Below are positions 35,587 to 44,136 of a stretch of DNA of 58,213 bases, in pieces (positions within the stretch are counted from its first letter, which is position 1; each line of letters begins with the position of its first letter). The stretch lies in assembly GCA_902633125.1 (NCBI GenBank), contig CACPEZ010000005.1, forward strand, positions 1 through 58,213. The letters run 5' to 3'. This stretch comes from an uncultured Pelagibacteraceae bacterium. GTDB lineage: Bacteria > Pseudomonadota > Alphaproteobacteria > Pelagibacterales > Pelagibacteraceae. The notes below the pieces were generated by a model. That model searched no databases. It was not told where the DNA came from and saw only the letters and a program-made list of their open reading frames with translations. The position numbers and the translations under genes are program-made.

Positions 35587-36982
35587 TTTCTTGTTTGTAT
35601 AATATTTTATTCTTTAGGCTATCAATGCTTAAATTTAATTCATTATCATCTTTTCTTAATTTCTCTATTGTTTTAACTGAATGAATAACGGTTGTGTGGT
35701 CCCTATTAGCAAATGATCGCCCTATCTCTGGTAAAGATTTAGATGTCAACATTTTTGCCAAATAAATAGCTGTTTGTCTTGGTCTTACTAGATATCTTGA
35801 CCTTCGTGGAGAAAGCATTTCATTTTTACTTATTTTAAAATATTTACAGACTATTGTTTGAATATTGTCTATATCAACTTTATTTTCAGTTAAATTTAAT
35901 AAATCTTTTAATATTACTTTTACCTCTGACATTGAAGGTGTTTTTCCATAAATTCTTGAGAAAGATACTATTCTATTAAATGCACCTACAAGTTCTCTGA
36001 TACTAGTGTTAACTTCAGTGCTAATAAATTTTATGATCTCGTCACTGATTTTAATATTATTTGGATCATGAATTCCAAGATCTTCATTTTTGGATTTTAT
36101 TATATTGTATCTTAATTCAAAATCAGCATTTTGAATATCAACCACTAATCCTCCTGAAAATCTAGATTTAATTCTCTCTTGTATTCTAGTTAATTTGTTT
36201 GGTGGTCTATCTGCTGATACAATAATTTGTGATCCTTTCTCTAGTAAAACATTAAATGTGTGGAAAAACTCTTCTTGCATAGCTTCTTTTCCATTCATAA
36301 ATTGAATATCATCAATCAAGAATATATCAGTATTTCTAAAATACTCTTTAAACTTTACCATATCATTGGATTTTATCGATTTTACAAATTGATACATAAA
36401 TCTTTCAGCTGAAATAAACATTACTTTATTTTTTTCTTTCAAACTTAATCCAATTGCATTTAACAAATGTGTCTTACCCATTCCAACTCCACCATAAATA
36501 TATAGAGGATTATAATGAGCTATTTGTTCTGAGACTTTTTTTGCAGCTTCAAAAGCTAGTTTATTACTTTTCCCTAGCAAGAAATTCTCAAAGTTCTTGT
36601 TTGGATCAATTCGATTATATTGAAGATATGAATCTTTAATAAATGAAACCTTTTCATTATCAGATGAATTATCTTGTTTTATTTCATTATTATTAGTCTT
36701 TATATTCTCGTTAATTACAAACTCTATTCTGGAAATATCTTTTTTATATAATTTAATTATTTTTAATATTTGATCTAAATATCTTGAGGTTATCCAGTCT
36801 CTGATAAATCTTGTCGAAACGGATAATAAAACATAATTTTTAAACTCATCAACTAAATCAATTTTTTTTAACCAGCTATCATAAATCTCAGAACCAAACT
36901 TATTTTTCATTTCATTTTGTAATAATTTCCAATCAATCTTATTAATATTGTCTGATTTAATGTTAGTGAGATTATTTTTCAT
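35576..36982 (-). CDS. dnaA: Chromosomal replication initiator DnaA
   Basis: The 468-residue AAA+ protein opens the replication origin. Domain I spans about residues 15-90. The Walker A motif GGVGMGKTHLL lies near 160, Walker B LIDDIQFM near 224, and the C-terminal DNA-binding signature RDHTTVIHSVKTIEKL near 430. A Shine-Dalgarno-like AGGAG is 14 nt before the ATG, which is a long spacing. The upstream region to rpsT (244 bp) holds two copies of AGTCCCTAAA but no convincing DnaA-box cluster, so oriC cannot be placed here. Confidence 0.96.
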   Translation of the reverse strand: MKNNLTNIKSDNINKIDWKLLQNEMKNKFGSEIYDSWLKKIDLVDEFKNYVLLSVSTRFIRDWITSRYLDQILKIIKLYKKDISRIEFVINENIKTNNNEIKQDNSSDNEKVSFIKDSYLQYNRIDPNKNFENFLLGKSNKLAFEAAKKVSEQIAHYNPLYIYGGVGMGKTHLLNAIGLSLKEKNKVMFISAERFMYQFVKSIKSNDMVKFKEYFRNTDIFLIDDIQFMNGKEAMQEEFFHTFNVLLEKGSQIIVSADRPPNKLTRIQERIKSRFSGGLVVDIQNADFELRYNIIKSKNEDLGIHDPNNIKISDEIIKFISTEVNTSIRELVGAFNRIVSFSRIYGKTPSMSEVKVILKDLLNLTENKVDIDNIQTIVCKYFKISKNEMLSPRRSRYLVRPRQTAIYLAKMLTSKSLPEIGRSFANRDHTTVIHSVKTIEKLRKDDNELNLSIDSLKNKILYKQENEI

Positions 36983-37086
36983 GAGAGTCTGTTAAACTCC
37001 TATTCATAATTCAATGCAATAAATTTATTTTTATTCTCAAAAAAAAATAAAATTTACAATTGTATAAATTAATAATTGAATCTCTT

Positions 37087-37149
37087 TTTAGGGACTTAAA
37101 ATTAGTAATCTTAAATTTACTTTTTTGATTTTTTTTTTATTTAGGGACT
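37087..37149. repeat. Two direct copies of TTTAGGGACT upstream of dnaA
   Basis: TTTAGGGACT occurs at 37087-37096 and 37140-37149, 53 bp apart, which is about five helical turns. A related CTAGGG lies at 37191-37196. All are in the 244-bp spacer between rpsT and dnaA, about 105-215 bp before the dnaA start. GGGAC is unusual in such AT-rich sequence, so a shared regulator or a duplicated promoter element is possible. The rest of 36983-37226 contains T- and A-runs and no gene. Confidence 0.4.
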
Positions 37150-37226
37150 AAAAGATTAAAAGATTCTTTTTTTAATTGAAAAAATAATCTCTAGGGTTGT
37201 AATTTCTTTAAGTAAACTAAAAGTTG

Positions 37227-37487
37227 TTATAAGGAATTTATTTTTTTTGTTATTCTAGAAATATTTCTTGACGCGTTTTCCTTTTTTATCACCCCTGTCT
37301 TTGCTATTTTCATCAATTCAGAGTTTAATTTTGGCAAGAAAGCTAAAGCTTCTTTTTTATCCTTTTTATCAAGAATTAAATTCATTTTTTTTATTGCAGA
37401 TCTAAACCTGCTTTTTCTAGATTTATTTACCTTTGTTTGACGTGATATACGTCTTATTCGTTTAATAGCTGATTTAGTGTTTGCCAT
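37227..37487 (-). CDS. rpsT: 30S ribosomal protein S20
   Basis: The 86-residue, strongly basic, all-helical protein binds 16S rRNA. It opens MANTKSAIKRIRRISRQTKVN, as S20 does, with an internal RSRFRSAIKKM helix and the C-terminal KNASRNISRITKKI type end. It lies 51 bp after mutM on the same strand and before dnaA, which is common gene order in alphaproteobacteria. Confidence 0.95.
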   Translation of the reverse strand: MANTKSAIKRIRRISRQTKVNKSRKSRFRSAIKKMNLILDKKDKKEALAFLPKLNSELMKIAKTGVIKKENASRNISRITKKINSL

Positions 37488-37538
37488 AAACGCGATTGTA
37501 TATAACGAGAAATTTATACGGTCAATATAATTATTTTT

Positions 37539-38402
37539 TTATTTTTGACAAATATTACAAAAAAATGTCGATCTATTAGTGATAAATTTTTTTTTTATTG
37601 TCCCTTTGCATCCTGGTGAAAGGCAACTCTTATTTTCTCTATTGTATACTTTAAACTTATCTTGAAAAGATCCATTTTTACCAACTATATTTTTAAAATC
37701 TCTTATACTAGACCCACCTTTTTTTATCGCTAAATTTAAAATTTTTCTTGAATATTTAATAATATTAATACAATCGTTATCAGTTAAAGATTTTGCTTTT
37801 TTTTTTGGATTTATTTTAGAGCTGAATAAAATTTCACTTGCATAAATATTCCCCAAACCTGAAACAAACTTTTGGTCTAAGAGAAAATTTTTTATATTCT
37901 TTTTCTTTTTATAAAAATATTTTTTTAAGTAGGTGAGATTAAATTTTGAAGAAAAAGGCTCAGGACCATAGTTATTTATAAAATTTTCTAAGTTATTCTT
38001 ATTTTCAAATAATTTGAAATAACCAAATCTTCTGGGATCATTATATATAATTTTTATGTTATCAAATTCCAAAAACACATGGTTATGTTTTTTTGGCAAA
38101 TAAGGACTATGATAAAAACTTGCATTTGTTTTTTGATTTAAAATATTTTTTCTTAATAGATGTATAGTGCCAGACATTCCAAGATGAATTAAGCAAAATT
38201 TTTCATCATTTAAAACTAATATGATATATTTTGAAAACCTCTTAACTTTTTTTATTGATTTTGAATGAAGTCTTGTTTCAAAACCTTTTTTTATTTTGTA
38301 CCTTAAATTCCTATTCTTTATACTTACTTTTTTTATTTTTTTTCCTGTTATTGTTCTGCTTAGTGACTCTTTAACAACTTCTACTTCTGGCAATTCTGGC
38401 AT
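37539..38402 (-). CDS. mutM: Formamidopyrimidine-DNA glycosylase (Fpg/MutM)
   Basis: The 287-residue repair enzyme removes 8-oxoguanine. After Met removal the N-terminus is PELPEVE, with catalytic Pro and Glu. HLGMSGTIHLL lies near residue 72, the H2TH region GLGNIYASEILF near 172, and the zinc finger at the end has CLSPGC and CNICQK. The length is slightly above the usual 270. It is divergent from ubiE across only 32 bp. Confidence 0.95.
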   Translation of the reverse strand: MPELPEVEVVKESLSRTITGKKIKKVSIKNRNLRYKIKKGFETRLHSKSIKKVKRFSKYIILVLNDEKFCLIHLGMSGTIHLLRKNILNQKTNASFYHSPYLPKKHNHVFLEFDNIKIIYNDPRRFGYFKLFENKNNLENFINNYGPEPFSSKFNLTYLKKYFYKKKKNIKNFLLDQKFVSGLGNIYASEILFSSKINPKKKAKSLTDNDCINIIKYSRKILNLAIKKGGSSIRDFKNIVGKNGSFQDKFKVYNRENKSCLSPGCKGTIKKKFITNRSTFFCNICQK

Positions 38403-38410
38403 TTATTATT

Positions 38411-38424
38411 ATATTAATTAATAT
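38411..38424. promoter_or_regulatory. 14-bp perfect palindrome between mutM and ubiE
   Basis: ATATTAATTAATAT is a perfect palindrome centred in the 32-bp spacer between the divergent mutM and ubiE start codons, whose promoters must overlap here or lie inside the genes. AT-richness makes chance palindromes likely, so the evidence for a functional site is weak. Confidence 0.25.
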
Positions 38425-38434
38425 TATTTATTTT

Positions 38435-39142
38435 ATGCAACAATATATTCAAAATAAAAAAGGTCTAGTCCAAGGTGTCTTTGATAAAGTTTATGATAAA
38501 TACGACATCATGAATGATTTGATGTCACTCGGAGTTCATAGAATCTGGAAAAGAAATTTAATAAATTGGATGAACCCAGGTAAAAATAAAATTCTAGCAG
38601 ATGTTGCATGTGGCACAGGTGATATAGCAAAACTTTTTATCGATAATAGTTCAAATAAAAATATAGAATTATTTTGTATTGACCCCAATGAAGGAATGAT
38701 GAAAAAGGGAAAAAATAGACTATCAAATTATAAAAATATCAAGTGGATTAAGGGGTCGGCAGAGAAATTGCCTTTAAAATCTAATTCATGTGATTATTAC
38801 ACAATCAGTTTTGGTTTAAGAAATACAAAAAATATTAATAAATCCTTAAGTGAAGCGTACAGAGTTTTAAAGTCAGGAGGTAGATTTTTTTGTTTAGAAT
38901 TTTCAAAAATTCAAAATTTAAACTTAGATTTAGTCTATAAAAGATACTCTAAATTAATTCCAGAAATAGGAAAATTTGTGGTTGGTGAAAAAGAGCCTTA
39001 TGAATATCTAATAAAAAGTATCCAAGAATTTGTTAATCAAGAGGAATTAAAGGGTTTAATGGAGAAAAATAATTTTATTAAATGTGAGTATAGAAACTTT
39101 TCTGGTGGAATAGTAGCTATTCATTCAGGTTGGAAAATATGA
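38435..39142 (+). CDS. ubiE: Ubiquinone biosynthesis C-methyltransferase UbiE
   Basis: The 235-residue SAM-dependent methyltransferase acts in ubiquinone synthesis. The opening VQGVFDKVYDKYDIMNDLMS is typical. SAM motif I is DVACGTGDIA near residue 57, and the second UbiE signature RVLKSGGRFFCLEFS is near 147. Its TGA overlaps the ubiB ATG by 4 nt (ATGA), so the two quinone genes are coupled. Confidence 0.95.
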   Translation: MQQYIQNKKGLVQGVFDKVYDKYDIMNDLMSLGVHRIWKRNLINWMNPGKNKILADVACGTGDIAKLFIDNSSNKNIELFCIDPNEGMMKKGKNRLSNYKNIKWIKGSAEKLPLKSNSCDYYTISFGLRNTKNINKSLSEAYRVLKSGGRFFCLEFSKIQNLNLDLVYKRYSKLIPEIGKFVVGEKEPYEYLIKSIQEFVNQEELKGLMEKNNFIKCEYRNFSGGIVAIHSGWKI

Positions 39143-40707
39143 TTAAAAAATTATACATACTTTTTAAGCTTGGAAGGAAATTAGCAAAATCTGACGCTTT
39201 AAGTATATTCACAAAGTTTCATAATCCACCGATTGGAATAAAAATTTTATTCTATTTGTTGTCTTTATCATTTTCAAAAAAAGATAATTCTTTTGTAAGT
39301 GAAACTGAAGGTGAAAGATTATCAAACTCCTTGCAATCTATGGGTACAACATTCATTAAATTAGGTCAATTTCTAGCAACTAGACCAGATATAATTGGAG
39401 AAAAGTTATCAAAGCAACTAGAGAGTTTACAAGATCGTTTGCCTCCCTTTGAATTATCTAAAGCTAAAGAAATAATCAAAAAGGATCTAGGGGAAGATAA
39501 TTTTAATTCAATTATAAATCTATCTGAACCAGTGGCAGCAGCATCTATAGCTCAAGTTCATAAAGCACAAATAAATGATAATGGCACAATTAAAGATGTG
39601 GCTATAAAAATTTTACGACCAAATATAAAAAAAATATTCAACGAAGAAATTGATGCTTTGATGCTTTTTGCTTTTTTAACTGAGTCAATCATCAAAAAGA
39701 CAAAAAGACTTAAATTAGTTGAGGTTGTTTATTTGCTAAAAGAAATAACCAATTTAGAAATGGATTTAAGATTTGAAGCCGCTGCAGCTAATGAGTATTC
39801 TGAAAACACAAAGAATGATAGTGGATTTCAAGTTCCTAGAATTTATTGGAATTTTACAAGTGAAAATGTAATGACTTTAGACTGGGTTGAAGGTGTCTCT
39901 ATAAGAGAAACAGAAGAGTTAGAAAAAAGAAATATAGATACCAAAAAAATTGCATCAGATATTATTCAACATTTTCTAAGACATGCTGTTAGAGATGGTT
40001 TTTTTCATGCAGATATGCATCAAGGTAACATTTTTATAAACAATAGTGGTCAAATAGTTCCTATCGATTTTGGTATAATGGGAAGGCTCGATGATTTGAG
40101 TAAAAAATTTCTTGCTGAGATTTTATATGGATTTATTAAACGAGATTATAAAAAAGTGGCTGAAGTTCATTTGGCTGCGGGGTTAGTTCCAAAAGAAGTG
40201 CCTGTTGATGATCTCGCCCAAGCACTAAGATCAATAGGAGAGCCAATATTTGGTCAGTCAATTAAAGATATATCTGGTGGTAAACTACTCAAACAACTTT
40301 TTGATGTGACAGAAAAATTTAATATGCAAACTCAACCACAGTTGCTCATGCTACAGAAAACCATGGTAGTAGTTGAAGGTGTTGCAAGAAGATTAAATCC
40401 AGAGACAAACATTTGGGAAACGTCAAGACCTGTTCTTGAAAAATGGCTTAAAGAAACAAAAGATCCTATAACAACATTAAATGAAACTCTAAAAAATTCT
40501 GCAGAAGTTATAAAAAGATTACCAGAAATGCCGCAAATAATGGATAAAGCAAACCAAGCATTAACATTTCTTGCAAGTGGACAAATTCCACAAAATACTA
40601 ATACGTATAATGATCTAAATACAAAAAAAAATGAAATGGTAGCTTTCAGAAATCAATCAATCATTGGTTTATTATTACTTGTAATTTTAGGATTAGTAGT
40701 ATTTTAA
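39139..40707 (+). CDS. ubiB: UbiB-family ABC1/ADCK atypical kinase for ubiquinone synthesis
   Basis: Starting at ATG 39139, which overlaps the ubiE stop, gives 522 residues; the TTG 9 nt earlier is less likely. The family KxGQ motif is in IKLGQFLATRPD (about 73-84), the Ala-rich loop is PVAAASIAQVHKA, the catalytic region is FFHADMHQGNIF (near 290), and the metal site is IDFGIMG. A C-terminal hydrophobic helix (last 20 residues) anchors it to the membrane. Confidence 0.94.
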   Translation: MIKKLYILFKLGRKLAKSDALSIFTKFHNPPIGIKILFYLLSLSFSKKDNSFVSETEGERLSNSLQSMGTTFIKLGQFLATRPDIIGEKLSKQLESLQDRLPPFELSKAKEIIKKDLGEDNFNSIINLSEPVAAASIAQVHKAQINDNGTIKDVAIKILRPNIKKIFNEEIDALMLFAFLTESIIKKTKRLKLVEVVYLLKEITNLEMDLRFEAAAANEYSENTKNDSGFQVPRIYWNFTSENVMTLDWVEGVSIRETEELEKRNIDTKKIASDIIQHFLRHAVRDGFFHADMHQGNIFINNSGQIVPIDFGIMGRLDDLSKKFLAEILYGFIKRDYKKVAEVHLAAGLVPKEVPVDDLAQALRSIGEPIFGQSIKDISGGKLLKQLFDVTEKFNMQTQPQLLMLQKTMVVVEGVARRLNPETNIWETSRPVLEKWLKETKDPITTLNETLKNSAEVIKRLPEMPQIMDKANQALTFLASGQIPQNTNTYNDLNTKKNEMVAFRNQSIIGLLLLVILGLVVF

Positions 40708-40715
40708 TCTCGACG

Positions 40716-41915
40716 ATGAATTATTTTGAGAATAAAAAAATACTGTTAATTATATGTGGTGGAATTTCTGCTTACAAAAGTCTTGAGTTAATAAGATTAT
40801 TTAAGAAAAATGGTGCTCGTGTAAAAACTATATTAACAAAAAATGCAAAAGAATTTGTAACTCCACTATCTGTTTCGTCTCTTTCCCAAGAAAAAGTTTA
40901 TGACAGTATATTTAGTGCAGAAAACGAAGCTGAGATGGACCATATTTCTTTATCAAGATGGGCTGATGCAGTATTAGTTGCACCAATTACAGCTAATACC
41001 ATATCTAAAGTAGCCTCAGGAAATGCAGAAGATTTGGCGTCTACTGTTTTATTAGCTTCTAACAAACAAATATTTTTAGCACCGGCAATGAATGTAAGAA
41101 TGTGGGAGCATCCTTCTACTAAAGAAAACATATTAAAATTAAAAAGCTTTGGATACAAAGTTATTGGGCCAGAGATAGGAGATATGGCATGTGGTGAATA
41201 CGGTGAAGGAAAAATGACAGAACCAAATGAAATAGTCAATACGCTTAAAAATTATTTTTCTAATTTAGATAAAAATAAAAAATTAAAAGCTTTAGTTACT
41301 GCAGGACCAACTAATGAATATATTGATCCTGTAAGATTTATAACAAATAAATCCAGTGGCAAACAAGGATATGAAATAGCCAAATGTCTTAGAGACAATG
41401 GATTTGATACGACACTTATTTCTGGAAAGACAAGTATTAAACCTTTGGACGGTGTTAATTTTGTAAGTGTTGAAACAGCTGAAGAGATGTTCAAAGAAAG
41501 TTTAAATAATCTTCCAACGGATGTAGCTATTTTTTCAGCAGCTGTTTCTGATTTTAAAGTGAAAAATTATAAAAGTACAAAGATTAAAAAGAATGAAGAA
41601 TTTAACCTAGAGCTAGAAAAAAATATCGATATTTTAAATCATATATCTAATCATAATTCATTAAGACCAAAAATAACAATTGGTTTTGCGGCAGAAACAA
41701 ACAATGTTTCAACAAATGCAAAGGAAAAGTTGAATGAAAAAAATTGCGACTGGGTAATTGCAAATGATGTCTCAGATCAAACTATAGGATTTGGATCAGA
41801 TTTTAATAAAATTTCTATATTTTACAAAGATAAACCCGAAGAAAATTTTGAAAAGATGAGTAAATCATTGGTCGCTGAAGAAATAGTCAAAAGAGTAATT
41901 CAACAGATTAATTAA
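40716..41915 (+). CDS. coaBC: Bifunctional CoaBC (phosphopantothenate-Cys ligase/decarboxylase)
   Basis: The 399-residue enzyme does two steps of CoA synthesis. The N-terminal flavin-dependent decarboxylase has GGISAYKSLELIR (about 13-25), the active-site His in HISLSRWAD, and the PAMNVRMWEH and CGEYGEG motifs. The C-terminal ligase begins at ALVTAGPTNEYIDPVRFITN (near 191), with GKQGYEIA after it. It starts 8 nt after ubiB and ends 4 nt before dut. Confidence 0.94.
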   Translation: MNYFENKKILLIICGGISAYKSLELIRLFKKNGARVKTILTKNAKEFVTPLSVSSLSQEKVYDSIFSAENEAEMDHISLSRWADAVLVAPITANTISKVASGNAEDLASTVLLASNKQIFLAPAMNVRMWEHPSTKENILKLKSFGYKVIGPEIGDMACGEYGEGKMTEPNEIVNTLKNYFSNLDKNKKLKALVTAGPTNEYIDPVRFITNKSSGKQGYEIAKCLRDNGFDTTLISGKTSIKPLDGVNFVSVETAEEMFKESLNNLPTDVAIFSAAVSDFKVKNYKSTKIKKNEEFNLELEKNIDILNHISNHNSLRPKITIGFAAETNNVSTNAKEKLNEKNCDWVIANDVSDQTIGFGSDFNKISIFYKDKPEENFEKMSKSLVAEEIVKRVIQQIN

Positions 41916-41919
41916 CTTA

Positions 41920-42357
41920 ATGGTGAAAGTCTTAATTAAAAAATTAGACAAGAAAGTTAAACTGCCAGAATATAAAACAACAGGTTCATCAGGACTAGAT
42001 TTGACTGCATTCATTGAAAAGAAAATAGTAATTAAACCAGGCGAAAACTCTTTAGTGCCAACAGGTATATCCATTGCAATACCTGAGGATACCGAAGTTC
42101 AGATCAGACCGCGATCAGGTTTGGCAGCTAAAAATAATATAAGTGTATTAAATACTCCTGGAACAATTGATAGTGACTATAGAGGAGAAATAAAGGTAAT
42201 TTTATTTAATCATGGAGATAAAGACTTTACAGTAAATAACGATGATAGGATTGCGCAAATGATATTAATGCCAATTCTAAAAGTAGATTTTGAAACTGTG
42301 GAAACTTTACCTGAGACAATTAGAGGTTCGGGTGGATTTGGATCAACGGGTAAGTGA
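41920..42357 (+). CDS. dut: dUTP diphosphatase
   Basis: The 145-residue trimeric enzyme hydrolyses dUTP to keep uracil out of DNA. Motifs in order are GSSGLDLTA (1), RPRSGLAAKN (2), NTPGTIDSDYRGEI (3), RIAQMILMP (4) and the mobile C-terminal RGSGGFGSTG (5). The coaBC-dut order is common in alphaproteobacteria. The last 4 nt overlap the GTG start of the next gene. Confidence 0.95.
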   Translation: MVKVLIKKLDKKVKLPEYKTTGSSGLDLTAFIEKKIVIKPGENSLVPTGISIAIPEDTEVQIRPRSGLAAKNNISVLNTPGTIDSDYRGEIKVILFNHGDKDFTVNNDDRIAQMILMPILKVDFETVETLPETIRGSGGFGSTGK

Positions 42358-43106
42358 AAAATTCATTATCTAAACGAAAGCTTGAGAGATACTCTAGACA
42401 GGTAATACTTAAGGATATTGGTATATTAGGACAAAAGAAAATAATTAATTCAAAAGTTTTAATTGTAGGAATTGGTGGATTAGGTAGTCCAGTTGCAGAT
42501 TTGTTGGCTAGATGCGGTGTAGGGTATATTGGTGCTATTGATCACGATAAAGTAGATATTTCAAATCTTCAAAGACAAATTTTGTATACTTCAAAAGATG
42601 TTGGAAAATTTAAGGTTGATATCTTTAAAAATAGATTAAAATTAATTAACAGAGATGTAAAAGTCAAAATTTTAAAAGAAAAAGCTTCTGAAAAAAATTT
42701 AAATAGGATTGTTAAAGATTTCGATATAATTGTAGATGGAACAGATAATTTTAAAACTAAATTTTTAATAAATAAATTTTCATTAAAATATAAAAAGAAA
42801 TTAATAGTTGGTGCTATTAATAAATTTGATGGACACATTTTTTCATTCGATTTTAACAATAAATCAAGTCCGTGTTTAAAGTGCTTTTATCAATCAGAAC
42901 CGAATGATGAAATTTTAAATTGTGAAAGTGAAGGAATATTAGGAACTACATCTAATATAATTGGGAGTATGCAAGCAAATGAAGTTTTAAAAAACATAAT
43001 TTCGTCAGATAAAAGTCTTCACTCATCAATTCTGATTGTTAATCTGAAAAAACTTGAATTTAGAAAAATAAAATTTACTAAAAAAAAAGGTTGTTTGTGC
43101 AATTAA
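42354..43106 (+). CDS. ThiF/MoeB/HesA-family adenylyltransferase
   Basis: The 250-residue E1-like enzyme adenylates the C-terminus of a small sulfur-carrier protein (ThiS or MoaD type). Motifs are YSRQVILKDIGILGQ (about 13-27), the nucleotide-binding GIGGLGSPVADLLARCGVG (about 39-57) and DISNLQRQILY (about 68-78). Zinc cysteines are in CLKCF and the terminal GCLC. A GTG start (42354) overlaps the dut stop. ThiF versus MoeB cannot be separated here; no thi or moa genes are nearby. Confidence 0.9.
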   Translation: MKNSLSKRKLERYSRQVILKDIGILGQKKIINSKVLIVGIGGLGSPVADLLARCGVGYIGAIDHDKVDISNLQRQILYTSKDVGKFKVDIFKNRLKLINRDVKVKILKEKASEKNLNRIVKDFDIIVDGTDNFKTKFLINKFSLKYKKKLIVGAINKFDGHIFSFDFNNKSSPCLKCFYQSEPNDEILNCESEGILGTTSNIIGSMQANEVLKNIISSDKSLHSSILIVNLKKLEFRKIKFTKKKGCLCN

Positions 43107-43543
43107 TCTTTAAGATTTTAATCATTATATTTTTTACTTCTAATGCCATTTCTGAAAATAATGAAAAATTTTTGATGCTTAAAAATGATAAGGTAAACGT
43201 AAGATATGGTCCAAGTTTTGATTATCCAATAAAGTATATTTACAAAAAAATAAACTTGCCGGTAAAAGTGATTGATAAAAAAGAAAATTTTAGAAGAATA
43301 ATTGACAATAAAAAGAATGGTGGGTGGATACACATTTCTCAATTGAAGCAATCAAAATCCTTTATAACTGTATCAAATAAAATTCTATTCAAAAAACCAA
43401 CTAAATTTTCTAAACCCTTGGCTAAAATAGAAACTGGAAGATTATTGATAGTGAAAAAATGTGAGAGAAATTGGTGCTTAGTAGAAACTAAAAGTTTTAA
43501 AGGGTGGGTTGACAAAGAAAATCTTTGGGGAAAAATCAACTAA
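43097..43543 (+). CDS. Exported bacterial SH3-domain protein
   Basis: A GTG at 43097, following AAGG by 6 nt, gives 148 residues; a TTG at 43091 in the same frame is also possible. A signal peptide (about 20 residues, QLIFKILIIIFF core) leads to two SH3-like repeats, seen as VNVRYGPSFDYPIKYIYKK with GGWIHISQL and later KFSKPLAKIE with KGWVDKENLWG. Such modules usually bind cell-wall peptides. It overlaps the ThiF-like gene and converges on the Cys-rich peptide gene. Confidence 0.8.
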   Translation: MQLIFKILIIIFFTSNAISENNEKFLMLKNDKVNVRYGPSFDYPIKYIYKKINLPVKVIDKKENFRRIIDNKKNGGWIHISQLKQSKSFITVSNKILFKKPTKFSKPLAKIETGRLLIVKKCERNWCLVETKSFKGWVDKENLWGKIN

Positions 43544-43569
43544 CCTTCAAAGTTATATATATTAACTAA

Positions 43570-43749
43570 TTATTTTTGTTGGACACAAACGTCTTTGATA
43601 ACTGGAGCATTCGCACAATCGACACATTTAGTCTTCTGAACTATACATCCATCATCAAGGACTTCAACATCAACTATTTTATCACATTTGGAGCAAGTTG
43701 AAGAGATTGTTAATCCACATTTTTTACAATTATAATTTTCTATTTGCAT
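43570..43749 (-). CDS. 59-residue eight-cysteine zinc-ribbon-like protein
   Basis: On the minus strand ATG 43749 opens a 59-codon frame. Cysteines are at 8, 11, 19, 22, 35, 42, 45 and 55. CKKCGLTISSTCSKC forms a CxxC-x7-CxxC zinc-ribbon-like knuckle, and CVDC with flanking Cys35 and Cys55 may form a second metal site. No signal peptide is present. The start codon sits within a 7-bp inverted repeat (CATATTT/AAATATG, 43747-43768). Upstream lie three Fur-family-like elements. I do not recognise the family. It is either a metal-binding regulator or a small redox protein. Confidence 0.7.
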   Translation of the reverse strand: MQIENYNCKKCGLTISSTCSKCDKIVDVEVLDDGCIVQKTKCVDCANAPVIKDVCVQQK

Positions 43750-43793
43750 ATTTTAAAAATTAAATATGAAAAAATTATTTTCAACAAATATCC

Positions 43794-43841
43794 TTGCGAA
43801 TAATTATTATTTACACATTTTTTTTGCGAATAATTATTATT
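43794..43841. repeat. Tandem 18-bp repeat, candidate metal-regulator boxes
   Basis: TTGCGAATAATTATTATT occurs identically at 43794-43811 and 43824-43841, a 30-bp period (about three helical turns). The core GAATAATTAT is also the minus-strand core of the two katG boxes. The copies lie 45-92 bp upstream of the Cys-rich peptide start. The layout suggests cooperative binding by a Fur-superfamily dimer; AT-richness is a caveat. Confidence 0.5.
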
Positions 43842-43882
43842 ACTACAAATTATCCTAATTAAATTTTTCCTAAATACTTATT

Positions 43883-43901
43883 GATAATGATTATTATTTA
43901 C
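43883..43901 (-). promoter_or_regulatory. Fur-box-like 19-mer upstream of the Cys-rich peptide gene
   Basis: Read on the minus strand, GTAAATAATAATCATTATC matches the classical 19-bp Fur consensus GATAATGATAATCATTATC at 16 positions. It overlaps the DUF2061 stop codon and lies 134 bp upstream of the 59-residue gene. Together with the repeats at 43794-43841 it may form a metal-responsive promoter. The interval 43750-43893 holds no other gene. Confidence 0.45.
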
Positions 43902-44136
43902 TTTTTGATCTACTTGCCCACCACTTATCTAAAATGAAATACCAAATAGAATTGGCAATTGGTTCTACAATTGCATCGGTCAAAGCTATCATAAAAGATA
44001 CATCAGCAACTAACATCAAAACAGTTATAGCAATTGCAAAATGACCAACTGTATAAACAATTGTTCTTAAAATAGAGCCTCTGTTATTGGAATAAATCTG
44101 ACCGGCAGCTTTGAAAATACCGTTTGTAACTTCCAT
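43894..44136 (-). CDS. DUF2061 membrane protein
   Basis: The 80-residue protein has two predicted helices. The DUF2061 pattern is RTIVYTVGHFAIAITVLM (about 23-40), then a short turn, then ALTDAIVEPIANSIWYF, ending in DKWWASR. Function is unknown. Its ATG shares a base with the stop of the hydroxylase-like gene, so it is the third gene of the katG operon. Confidence 0.78.
   Translation of the reverse strand: MEVTNGIFKAAGQIYSNNRGSILRTIVYTVGHFAIAITVLMLVADVSFMIALTDAIVEPIANSIWYFILDKWWASRSKSK

Noticed and set aside
36983..37226. Possible oriC next to dnaA
   Set aside because: No cluster of good DnaA boxes; only one weak match (TTATACAAT). Alphaproteobacterial origins are often not next to dnaA.
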